Assembly: GCA_017416915.1 (NCBI GenBank)
Contig: JAFQAN010000028.1
Location: 24,130 to 88,129 of the forward strand
Reading direction: 5' to 3'
Origin: Alistipes sp.
GTDB lineage: Bacteria; Bacteroidota; Bacteroidia; Bacteroidales; Rikenellaceae
DNA: 64,000 nt
A program made the translations under genes and the position numbers. This document shows, in pieces, positions 8,590-17,397 of the stretch. The notes under the pieces were generated by a model. That model made no database searches. It was not told the DNA's origin and saw only the letters and a program-made list of their open reading frames with translations. The stretch's first letter is position 1; each line of letters starts with the position of its first letter.

Positions 8590-9879
8590 ATGGAAAACTT
8601 CAAACCTACAAAGTACACGCTTAAATGCGTAGCCACCTCGCGCGAGTTTTCGGACGCAGGCTGGATACTCGATGACGCTGAATGTAAAGCACCCTCGTTG
8701 GTGCGCGCTCAATACGAGAAGCGACAGTTGGAGGTACGCTCCGACGACTACGGCTTCTACAAGTTCTGCGACTGGCTGCCCGTGAAGCGTATGCTTAAAG
8801 GCTCGTCGGCACCCGTAACCTACCGTAGCGAGGCTCTTGCCAAGCACCTCGGGTTGAGTAACCTCTGGATAACGCTTAACGGATACTGCCCCGAGAAGGG
8901 TGTGCGTATGACCACCTGCTCGTTCAAGGAGACCGAGGCGTACAGCGTCTGCGCCCGCATCGACGAAGATGAGGAGCGTGTGCTGGTGGTGGCATCGGCG
9001 GGTAACACGGCACGTGCCTTTGCCCGCGTATGCTCGGACAACAACATCAAGCTGCTGCTCGCCGTTCCCGAGGATAACCTCTCGGCATTGTGGTTTACCG
9101 AGCCGCTGAACGACTGCGTAAAGCTCATCGCGTGCGAGAAGGGTGGCGACTACTTCGACGCCATAAACCTCTCGAACATAGCCCTCAAATCGTCGAAGTT
9201 CTACGCCGAGGGTGGTGCAAAGAATATCGCTCGTAGAGACGGTATGTCCACGACGGTACTATCGGCAGCTACGACCATAGGACGTATCCCCGACTACTAC
9301 TTCCAGGCGGTGGGCAGTGGTACGGGAGCTATCGCCGCGTGGGAGGCTAATATGCGTCTTATAGAGGATGGACGCTTCGGCAGCAACCTGATGCGCCTTA
9401 TGGTGTCGCAGAATGCCCCGTTTGTGCCTATGTATGACGCTTGGCGTGCAGACTCGCGCGAGATGCTGCCTTACGACTCGAAGAAGGCGCGTCGTGATGC
9501 AGAGCTTATCGATGCTAAGGTGCTATCTAACCGCAAGCCGCCCTATGGCTTGGCGGGTGGTCTCTACGATGCGCTGAAAGCTACAAACGGCGATATTATG
9601 GTCGCCACAAACGCACAGTCGCGTCGTGCCTGCAAGCTCTTCAAGGAGTTGGAGGGTGTGGACATCTATCCTGCACCAGGTGTGGCTCTCGCAACGCTGA
9701 TAAAGATGGTCGAGGCGGGAAGCATCGAGAAGGATGCCTGCATAATGCTCAACATCACGGGCGCGGGCGAGGAGATTGCGACCAAAAACCACGAGCTACA
9801 CTATCTCAAACCCTCAAAGGTATTCTCGCTTACGCCCGACGTGGACGAGGTGGTGAACTTTGTCGAGACACTTTTTTAG
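8590..9879 (+). CDS. cysteate synthase (PLP-dependent, threonine-synthase fold)
   Basis: A 429-residue PLP enzyme. The YTLKC start, VTYRSEALAKHLGLSNL, TCSFKETEAY (probable PLP lysine Lys113), VVASAGNTARAF and QAVGSGTGAIAAWEA (phosphate-binding Gly loop) follow closely, as I recall it, the order and wording of methanogen cysteate synthase rather than ordinary threonine synthase. That enzyme makes L-cysteate from O-phosphoserine and sulfite. In Alistipes-like bacteria, cysteate is condensed with fatty acyl-CoA to the sulfonolipid base capnine, so this gene probably supplies sulfonolipid head groups. It opens a rightward run with manA 96 bp downstream. Threonine synthase is the alternative. Confidence 0.8.
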   Translation: MENFKPTKYTLKCVATSREFSDAGWILDDAECKAPSLVRAQYEKRQLEVRSDDYGFYKFCDWLPVKRMLKGSSAPVTYRSEALAKHLGLSNLWITLNGYCPEKGVRMTTCSFKETEAYSVCARIDEDEERVLVVASAGNTARAFARVCSDNNIKLLLAVPEDNLSALWFTEPLNDCVKLIACEKGGDYFDAINLSNIALKSSKFYAEGGAKNIARRDGMSTTVLSAATTIGRIPDYYFQAVGSGTGAIAAWEANMRLIEDGRFGSNLMRLMVSQNAPFVPMYDAWRADSREMLPYDSKKARRDAELIDAKVLSNRKPPYGLAGGLYDALKATNGDIMVATNAQSRRACKLFKELEGVDIYPAPGVALATLIKMVEAGSIEKDACIMLNITGAGEEIATKNHELHYLKPSKVFSLTPDVDEVVNFVETLF

Positions 9880-9975
9880 GTTGGATAGAGCGTAAACGAT
9901 ACTATATCCGTAAAAGTTTATGGGCGGAGGTCGAGCCGCAAGAGTTAGCCCCGCAGAACAAAACAAGAGTAAACG

Positions 9976-10965
9976 ATGTTATATCCGTTAAAGTTTAAGC
10001 CGCGCATCAAGGAGCGCATCTGGGGCGGTAGTGCCATACTTCGCAAGAGGGGTAAGGCAGCCGCACGTCTGGCAAAAGATAGACTATATGGCGAGAGCTG
10101 GGACCTATCGTCTGTGAAGGGAGATATTTCGGTGGTGAGCAACGGTATGCTCAAAGGTAACAACCTGAGCGAGCTTATCGAGGTATATATGGGCGAGCTG
10201 GTTGGCGAGGAGAACTTCGAGCGTTACGGCTTGGAGTTTCCGCTCTTGGTCAAGTATCTCGACTGTAACGACCGTCTCTCGGTGCAGGTACACCCCGACG
10301 ACACCCTCGCCGAGGAGCGACACGGCAGTTTCGGCAAGACCGAGGCGTGGTATGTGGCAGAGTGCAAGGAGGGCGCAGCACTATATCTCGGCTTCAAGGA
10401 CCGCACCATATCGCGCGAAGAGTATATCGCAGCGGTGGCAGAGTCGCGCCTCGAAGAGCTGCTCAACAGGGTGGAGGTTAAGCGTGGCGACGTCTTCTTC
10501 ATCCCCGCGGGTACGGTACACGCCCTCGGAGCGGGTATCGAGGTGGTGGAGGTGCAGCAGACATCCGACATCACATACCGCATATACGACTGGGACCGCG
10601 TAGATAGCGAGGGCAAGAGCCGTGAGCTGCACACCGCACTTGCCGTAGATGCCATCGACTTTGAGGCAGACGCCGAGGAGCTACACCGCCGCTATGAGCT
10701 ATCGAGGGGTGGCGAGGCGAAGGTTATCGAGTCGCCATATTTCACGCTTACGCTGCACGACGTAGCCGAGCGCAAGGTCTTAGATAGGGCAGGGTTTGAT
10801 ACATTTATTATATATATATGCCTCGAAGGAGAGATGACAATCACGGCTGACGGCATCGCTGAGAGTCTCGCCGAGGGCGAGTTGGTACTCGTCCCCGCAG
10901 AGCTTAACGAAGTGGTCGTAGAGGGCTGTGGACGCCTTATGGAGGTATATACGCTAAACAAGTAA
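9976..10965 (+). CDS. manA: mannose-6-phosphate isomerase, class I
   Basis: A 329-residue cupin enzyme interconverting mannose 6-phosphate and fructose 6-phosphate, feeding GDP-mannose and mannose catabolism. Type I features are LKFKPRIKERIWGG at the start, metal ligands in LSVQVHPDD (about 95-103), GKTEAWYV and PAGTVHALGAGIEVVEVQQ, and the SDITYRIYDWDR motif. The length matches short bacterial ManA. The start ATG at 9976 is directly before the conserved LKFKP. The LuxR-type gene starts 14 bp after its stop, so they are probably co-transcribed. Confidence 0.93.
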   Translation: MLYPLKFKPRIKERIWGGSAILRKRGKAAARLAKDRLYGESWDLSSVKGDISVVSNGMLKGNNLSELIEVYMGELVGEENFERYGLEFPLLVKYLDCNDRLSVQVHPDDTLAEERHGSFGKTEAWYVAECKEGAALYLGFKDRTISREEYIAAVAESRLEELLNRVEVKRGDVFFIPAGTVHALGAGIEVVEVQQTSDITYRIYDWDRVDSEGKSRELHTALAVDAIDFEADAEELHRRYELSRGGEAKVIESPYFTLTLHDVAERKVLDRAGFDTFIIYICLEGEMTITADGIAESLAEGELVLVPAELNEVVVEGCGRLMEVYTLNK

Positions 10966-10979
10966 CAGCGAACGAGACG

Positions 10980-11702
10980 ATGCACCGACCGACGGACGAT
11001 AGGGCAGAGAGGGTAGATAGCGTAAATAGGGCTGACGGGATAGATGGGGTAGCAAGCCACCACGTCGCAGAGGGCGACACGGCAGCAAGAGCCGATATGC
11101 CCGAGATGCCGCAGATGGCGATAATTATGGAGAATACGCTGAGCGCGATAGCTCTGCGTAGTCTGCTGTCGGATATGGTGCCAGGTATCGAGGTGGTATG
11201 TTATCGCTCGTTGGAGGAGTACCGCGAGGCGTCGCCCGTGGTGGCACACCACTTCGTGTCGGCAGAGATAGCCTTCCGCAACCCCGATCTTTTTAAGTCG
11301 ATTATGCGTCGCACGATAGTCATCACCGAAGGCTCTGCATCGCCCTTCCGACTGACGGGATACCGCACCATAGATGCCACAATGTCGGAAAAGGAGATTG
11401 TTCGCGCCATACTGCAAATACACTCGTCGGGACACCCTGCAAGCTATGCGCCACATACCCACGCCGAGGGTTGCAACGCTGCTAAACAGAGTGATACACA
11501 GCTATCGCTACGCGAAAAAGAGGTGTTGGCGCTGGTGGTAAAGGGCTACATAAACAAGGAGATAGCCGACAGGCTGAACATATCGTTGGCAACGGTGATA
11601 TTCCACCGCAACAACATCTCCTTAAAGCTAAACACCCGCTCCATAGGACGGCTGACCATATATGCGGTGCTGAACAACATTGTGGCGCTGTCGGAGATAT
11701 AG
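10980..11702 (+). CDS. LuxR-type HTH regulator with degenerate receiver domain
   Basis: Up to 240 residues. The C-terminal 60 residues are a clear LuxR/NarL helix-turn-helix (LSLREKEVLALVVKGYINKEIADRL and STRSIGRLT-like end). The middle (about 46-150) resembles a response-regulator receiver (AIIMENTLSAIALRSLLSDM, TIVITEG), but where the phospho-accepting Asp should be the strand reads HHFVSAEI, so phosphorylation is unlikely. The first 39 residues are low-complexity and unlike the family; ATG at 11097 (residue 40) is an equally good start. It probably controls neighbouring envelope genes, which is inference. Confidence 0.8.
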   Translation: MHRPTDDRAERVDSVNRADGIDGVASHHVAEGDTAARADMPEMPQMAIIMENTLSAIALRSLLSDMVPGIEVVCYRSLEEYREASPVVAHHFVSAEIAFRNPDLFKSIMRRTIVITEGSASPFRLTGYRTIDATMSEKEIVRAILQIHSSGHPASYAPHTHAEGCNAAKQSDTQLSLREKEVLALVVKGYINKEIADRLNISLATVIFHRNNISLKLNTRSIGRLTIYAVLNNIVALSEI

Positions 11703-11749
11703 AGAATTGAGCAAATTAACAAAAAGTTTATATAACACGAACTAACACG

Positions 11750-11905
11750 ATGATTTTTAGTAAATCAAACAACGAAAACTATGCAGCTCCCGATATGCTT
11801 GTCGAGGAGTTCGTAATCGAACACGGCTTTATCGATAGCACCGAGTATGGTGCAGCAGGCGAAGCGGGTGATGAAATTGAGAACAATAACTTTGGAGGGT
11901 TTTAG
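11750..11905 (+). CDS. 51-residue peptide upstream of a fimbrillin-like gene
   Basis: A short frame from ATG 11750 to TAG 11905. The product has NYAAPDMLVEEFVIEHGF near residues 10-27, then a Gly/Glu/Asn-rich tail ending NNFGGF. This layout (Y-x-x-P, hydrophobic strand, E-x-GF, disordered acidic or Gly tail) recalls short uncharacterised Bacteroidales proteins often found beside fimbrillin or other cell-surface genes. It has no signal peptide. Its stop is 1 bp before the lipoprotein ATG, and its last codons contain a GGAGGG (11894-11899), so it may serve translational coupling. Function unknown. Confidence 0.6.
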   Translation: MIFSKSNNENYAAPDMLVEEFVIEHGFIDSTEYGAAGEAGDEIENNNFGGF

Positions 11906-11906
11906 T
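11894..11906 (+). promoter_or_regulatory. Shine-Dalgarno-like site inside the peptide gene
   Basis: GGAGGG at 11894-11899 stands 7 bp before ATG 11907. Strong Shine-Dalgarno matches are uncommon in Bacteroidetes, and it supports 11907 over the upstream in-frame ATG at 11847. Confidence 0.5.
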
Positions 11907-13178
11907 ATGAGACGTATTAGCTATCTTTTGATGTTGGCTATCGGTATGGTAGCTTGCTCGGACAATGACAAAGTACCAACACCTACACCTCAGCCTACGC
12001 CTCCCGATAATGTCGAGAAGCTGACGCACACAATCAATATTACGGCGTCTGAGACCCGAGTACACCTCTCTGACGACCAGACACACGCCGAGTGGGACAA
12101 GACGGGCGAGTATATTATGGTGTATGAGAGCATCGGCACTCAGCGTACCGCTGTAAGCTCCGATGAGGGTATGGTATCGAACGGCAAGGCGAGCTTCACG
12201 GCGACATTCGACAAGTCGGCAGCTGCGGAGTACCGCTACGACGCCATATATCCCGCCTCGGCGGTTAAGGGAGAGTCGGGTGGCTATCCCGTAGTAGAGG
12301 TGCCAGAGGTGCAGTACCCCACGGCGACATCGTTTGACAGCAACGCCGACGTTATGGTTGCGCTGCCTCAGGTGCGTAGCTCTCAGCCCGACGCTATGGA
12401 GTTGCGTTTCAAACACTTTGTGGCATTTGCCAAGATGACACTGACGGGGCTGCCCGAGAGCGAGAAGATAAGCTCGGTAAGCTTCTATAGGTATGGATAT
12501 CCACTAACGGGAAGATTCCAAATTGACCTCGATGAGGTTGCCGAATACGGTCTCACGCAATACCAAGACCACGTTACGGTGCAATACGCTACCCCCGTGG
12601 CGGTAGATACGCCCATATACTTTGCTATCAACTCCACCTATTTTTATGAGGGCGACAGCTTTACCGTATCGGTTACCACCGATAAGGCAAGCTATGAGCG
12701 CACAGTAACCATCCCCGATGAGCGCCACCTCCATATCAAGCAGGGCGAGTTGGCGGTATTCTCGGTAGATATACCCGTGGTGAAGCCTGCAACAGGCATC
12801 GAGGCACTTGTGGGCAACTGGCACATAGCGCAGTATGCCGACGACACGACACCCGATTTCGACATATATCTTGCAATAGATAGCAGCAGCAATGTAGTTC
12901 TCTATCAGCGTCTTGCAAGCTACTCGTGGAGCCGTTATGACAGCGTGGCGACATACGCCGACGACATCATCTCGGGAACATACAGCGACGGCGTTGAGTG
13001 GGGAGCATCGTACCGAGTGGAACTCGACGCCTCGGGCGACACGATGACCTGGACAAACACCCTCGATGCGGTGGATAGCACCGTATATGAGCGTGTGGAT
13101 GCACTTCCCGACGAGCTGTCGGAGGTTACACGTGGCGGCTTCTTGGCGTTCGACGTAGAGGCTGAGCGCTACTTATAG
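11907..13178 (+). CDS. fimbrillin-family-like lipoprotein
   Basis: A 423-residue lipoprotein with lipobox GMVACSDN (Cys17) followed by a Thr/Pro linker. The N-terminal half has the pattern of Bacteroidales fimbrillin or Mfa-like adhesins: ITASETRVHLSDDQTHAEWDK, a segment with YDAIYPAS, and LRFKHFVAFAKMTLTG. These proteins are exported as lipoproteins and often polymerise into fimbriae after protease trimming. The C-terminal part (about 300-423, IEALVGNWHIAQYADDTTP) looks like a separate lipocalin-like beta domain, so a plain structural pilin is not certain. Start 11907 is chosen for the signal peptide. The dipeptidase gene follows after 10 bp. Confidence 0.7.
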   Translation: MRRISYLLMLAIGMVACSDNDKVPTPTPQPTPPDNVEKLTHTINITASETRVHLSDDQTHAEWDKTGEYIMVYESIGTQRTAVSSDEGMVSNGKASFTATFDKSAAAEYRYDAIYPASAVKGESGGYPVVEVPEVQYPTATSFDSNADVMVALPQVRSSQPDAMELRFKHFVAFAKMTLTGLPESEKISSVSFYRYGYPLTGRFQIDLDEVAEYGLTQYQDHVTVQYATPVAVDTPIYFAINSTYFYEGDSFTVSVTTDKASYERTVTIPDERHLHIKQGELAVFSVDIPVVKPATGIEALVGNWHIAQYADDTTPDFDIYLAIDSSSNVVLYQRLASYSWSRYDSVATYADDIISGTYSDGVEWGASYRVELDASGDTMTWTNTLDAVDSTVYERVDALPDELSEVTRGGFLAFDVEAERYL

Positions 13179-13188
13179 TTAGCTTGAT

Positions 13189-13971
13189 ATGATGCTATGT
13201 AAACGGCGCTATATGAGGAGTATAACGAAGATACTATTGGCAGTTGCAGGGGGTGTGATGGTCGCCTCTCAGGCGATGGCACAGAGCGATGCTCAGCCGA
13301 CCACACAGCCCTCCTACGACGAGCTGATGGAGGAGTATCTGCTGGTCGATGTTACCACACTCGACAGCACTATACTCGTAGATTTGCGATACTCCTCGAC
13401 AGATAACTTCGTGGGCGAGGATATGTATGGCGACTTGGAGCGCGCATACCTCACCCCTGCCGTAGCACATAGCGTGGCGCTGGCACAGCGGCTGCTGCGC
13501 GAGAGATACCCCGAATACACGCTGCTCATATACGATGCGGCGCGTCCCATAAGCGTTCAGCGCAAGATGCGTAGCTTGGTGGAGGGTACTCCGTTGGAGA
13601 AGTACGTGGCAGATGGCACACGCGGAGGACGACACAACTACGGCGTGGCGGTGGACCTCACAATAGCCTATCTCGATGGCACTCCGTTAGATATGGGTGC
13701 CGAGTTCGACGAGTTCTCGCCTGCCTCGGCGGTTAAGGGTACGCCCGACACGTGCGACCCCTCGACACGCCAACCGTTGGTATATCGCAACTACTTGGAT
13801 GGTATGGTGCGACGTGGAGTGATACGTGAGGAACACGCGCGCAACCGTATGATACTCATAGAGGTTATGTCTATGGCGGGCTTGGTGCCATATCGTAACG
13901 AGTGGTGGCACTTCGAGCAGATGCGTCCTATGAGCGAGGTGCGCATCAACGAGCGTCTATTAGACTTTTAG
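13189..13971 (+). CDS. M15 family D-Ala-D-Ala dipeptidase (VanX/DdpX type)
   Basis: Up to 260 residues with a signal peptide (MRSITKILLAVAGGVMVAS) that makes ATG 13213 (residue 9) a better start than 13189. The zinc-site motif appears as GGRHNYGVAVDLTIAYLDG, with His and Asp ligands, and the later EWWHFE supplies the catalytic Glu and third His. The enzyme cleaves D-alanyl-D-alanine. Chromosomal exported members act in peptidoglycan recycling or dipeptide use, not necessarily in glycopeptide resistance, and no vanHA partners are present. Processing by signal peptidase at AMAQ places it in the periplasm. Confidence 0.85.
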   Translation: MMLCKRRYMRSITKILLAVAGGVMVASQAMAQSDAQPTTQPSYDELMEEYLLVDVTTLDSTILVDLRYSSTDNFVGEDMYGDLERAYLTPAVAHSVALAQRLLRERYPEYTLLIYDAARPISVQRKMRSLVEGTPLEKYVADGTRGGRHNYGVAVDLTIAYLDGTPLDMGAEFDEFSPASAVKGTPDTCDPSTRQPLVYRNYLDGMVRRGVIREEHARNRMILIEVMSMAGLVPYRNEWWHFEQMRPMSEVRINERLLDF

Positions 13972-13989
13972 CGAGAGGTGCGGCTCGGA

Positions 13990-14345
13990 AGGCGCGCGAT
14001 ATGACTGGGGGCGACTGGAAACGGTTGAGTGGCGCGCGATTTTACTTAGAAAGACTGGGAAAACCTGGGAAAGACTGAGAAAGACTGGGTAGCGCGCCAA
14101 CAAGACGACGAGACAGCGAGATAACGAGACTTCAAGACTACGAGACCACGGGACAACGAGATACCCTAAAAAACACAGGCATTCTCAGGCGTTCTCAGGC
14201 ATTCTCAGTCGTGCGTGGCATCTTGGCGTCAGAGTGGTGCAGATGTGGTGCATCGCAAAAGAGGGTGCCACGGGATAGTACCAAAGCGTACAGCCCGTGG
14301 CGCTCTACTTTTTGGGATGTGCCGCAGATGCGCCACTATCACGCC
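13990..14345. repeat. composite intergenic repeat, copy A
   Basis: About 355 bp between the convergent dipeptidase and uridine kinase genes. From left to right it holds GCGCGC-rich spacers, runs of a 10-bp motif like GACTGAGAAA, a run of GAGAC/CGAGA units (14104-14163), runs like CATTCTCAGG (14179-14209), and a roughly 100-nt hairpin (14234-14336). The same blocks in the same order lie on the opposite strand at 23170-23562. There is no open frame of note. Confidence 0.85.
14234..14336 (+). ncRNA. candidate structured hairpin element, copy A
   Basis: Stem bases 14265-14274 pair with 14294-14303 (10 bp, one G-U), enclosing a 19-nt loop with an inner GTAC/GTAC. Outer arms 14237-14263 and 14304-14336 pair imperfectly, and most differences are G-U on this strand. 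Between copies A and B two stem pairs change on both sides (A-T to G-C and C-G to T-A) while the loop is kept. Transcription is not shown. Confidence 0.5.
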
Positions 14346-14355
14346 AAGAAAACTA

Positions 14356-14973
14356 TCACGCTAAGATAATAGACCTTATACTCTCAATCAGCATACCCAC
14401 CGCCACCGAGTTGAAGCCGCCCTCGGGGATGATGACATCGGCATACTTCTTTGACGGCTCTACAAACTCCTCGTGCATAGGCTTCACCGTCGTCGTATAT
14501 TGGTCGATGACCGACTGCATAGTGCGTCCTCGCTCACATACATCGCGCAGGATGCGGCGCGCAAGGCGTATGTCGGCATCCGTATCGACAAAGACCTTTA
14601 TATCCATAAGCTCGCGCAGCTCACGATGCTCGAAGATGAGGATGCCATCGACGATGATAACACGCGACGGCTTGACTGCCACCGTCTCCTCGGTGCGGTT
14701 ATGCTCGACAAACGAATATACGGGATGCTCGATAGGCACGTTGTTCTTCAACGCGCGGATATGCTCTACAAGCATATCGGTATCGAACGCAGCGGGGTGG
14801 TCGTAGTTGAGCTTCGTGCGCTCGTCGTACGTCAGCTCGGGGTGTGCCTTATAGTAGTAGTCGTGGCATAGCGTAGCTACGTCGTCATCCTTGAACGCCT
14901 CCTGCAAGCGCCTCACGAGCGTCGATTTGCCTGAGCCTGTGCCTCCTGCGACACCTATTACGGTAACTTCCAT
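14356..14973 (-). CDS. udk: uridine kinase
   Basis: A 205-residue P-loop kinase that phosphorylates uridine and cytidine for pyrimidine salvage. Walker A GGTGSGKST is at residues 10-18, followed by the HDYYYKAHPELTYDERTKLNYDHPAAFD segment (split here across residues 40-67) that binds the nucleoside. Then come IVDGILIFE (Walker B-like) and the R-rich lid DIRLARRILRDVCERGR. The length is normal for the family. It lies alone, convergent with the dipeptidase and separated from gyrB by a terminator. Confidence 0.95.
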   Translation of the reverse strand: MEVTVIGVAGGTGSGKSTLVRRLQEAFKDDDVATLCHDYYYKAHPELTYDERTKLNYDHPAAFDTDMLVEHIRALKNNVPIEHPVYSFVEHNRTEETVAVKPSRVIIVDGILIFEHRELRELMDIKVFVDTDADIRLARRILRDVCERGRTMQSVIDQYTTTVKPMHEEFVEPSKKYADVIIPEGGFNSVAVGMLIESIRSIILA

Positions 14974-15006
14974 ACTCCTAATCTCCTTAGGGTTAATATA
15001 TTAACA

Positions 15007-15032
15007 AGGGGCGGCTACAACGTTCCGCCCCT
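15007..15032 (-). terminator. probable gyrB terminator
   Basis: AGGGGCGG (15007-15014) pairs with CCGCCCCT (15025-15032), a perfect 8-bp GC stem with a 10-nt loop, about 20 bp after the gyrB stop. The following T-run on the minus strand is weak. Confidence 0.55.
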
Positions 15033-15049
15033 CTCTATGTTATGCTATG

Positions 15050-17095
<2,046 letters not shown>

Positions 17096-17175
17096 TTAAG
17101 GCGGTTTTTGGGGGCTAATTCAAAGAAAAATGCAAATTTCTAAAAGATTTAGAAAACAACGGCGATTTTTCGTAT

Positions 17176-17183
17176 TATATTTG
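17176..17183 (+). promoter_or_regulatory. -7 box for the RepA-like ATPase gene
   Basis: TATATTTG fits the -7 box, without a clear -33. It would give an unusually long leader of about 210 nt that contains repeat copy C. Confidence 0.4.
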
Positions 17184-17212
17184 CACCGAAATTCAATGGT
17201 TGAACACGGAGC

Positions 17213-17335
17213 ATCGCACGGCTGAGAAAGACTGAGAAAGACTGAGAACGCCTGTGTTTTGTGCGGCTGCTGACAATTCGCCGAGCCACCTTTGCTGCTT
17301 TTGCCACTCTTAGTCATCCCCAGTTCGCGCGCCAC
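17213..17335. repeat. partial composite repeat, copy C, in the leader of the ATPase gene
   Basis: The run CTGAGAAAGA, CTGAGAAAGA, CTGAGAACGC, CTGTGTTTT (17221-17259) is the same block as in copies A and B, and CGCGCGCCACTC near 17325-17336 also recurs in them. The hairpin block is missing. This and the flanking AT-rich bases account for the 386 bases between gyrB and the ATPase gene. Confidence 0.65.
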
Positions 17336-17397
17336 TCTAACCTCCACAATCTACACTTTTCGACACATTTTCACTCATCAATTAACATCTTAATATT

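Noticed and set aside
10692-11462. A 256-codon minus-strand frame across manA and the regulator gene
   Set aside because: It runs antisense through two well-supported genes and resembles nothing.
11847-11906. An upstream in-frame start for the fimbrillin-like lipoprotein
   Set aside because: It would bury the lipoprotein signal peptide; a Shine-Dalgarno-like site supports 11907.
13189-13971. A vancomycin resistance vanX gene
   Set aside because: It has a signal peptide and no vanH, vanA or regulator partners; a cell-wall recycling dipeptidase is more likely.
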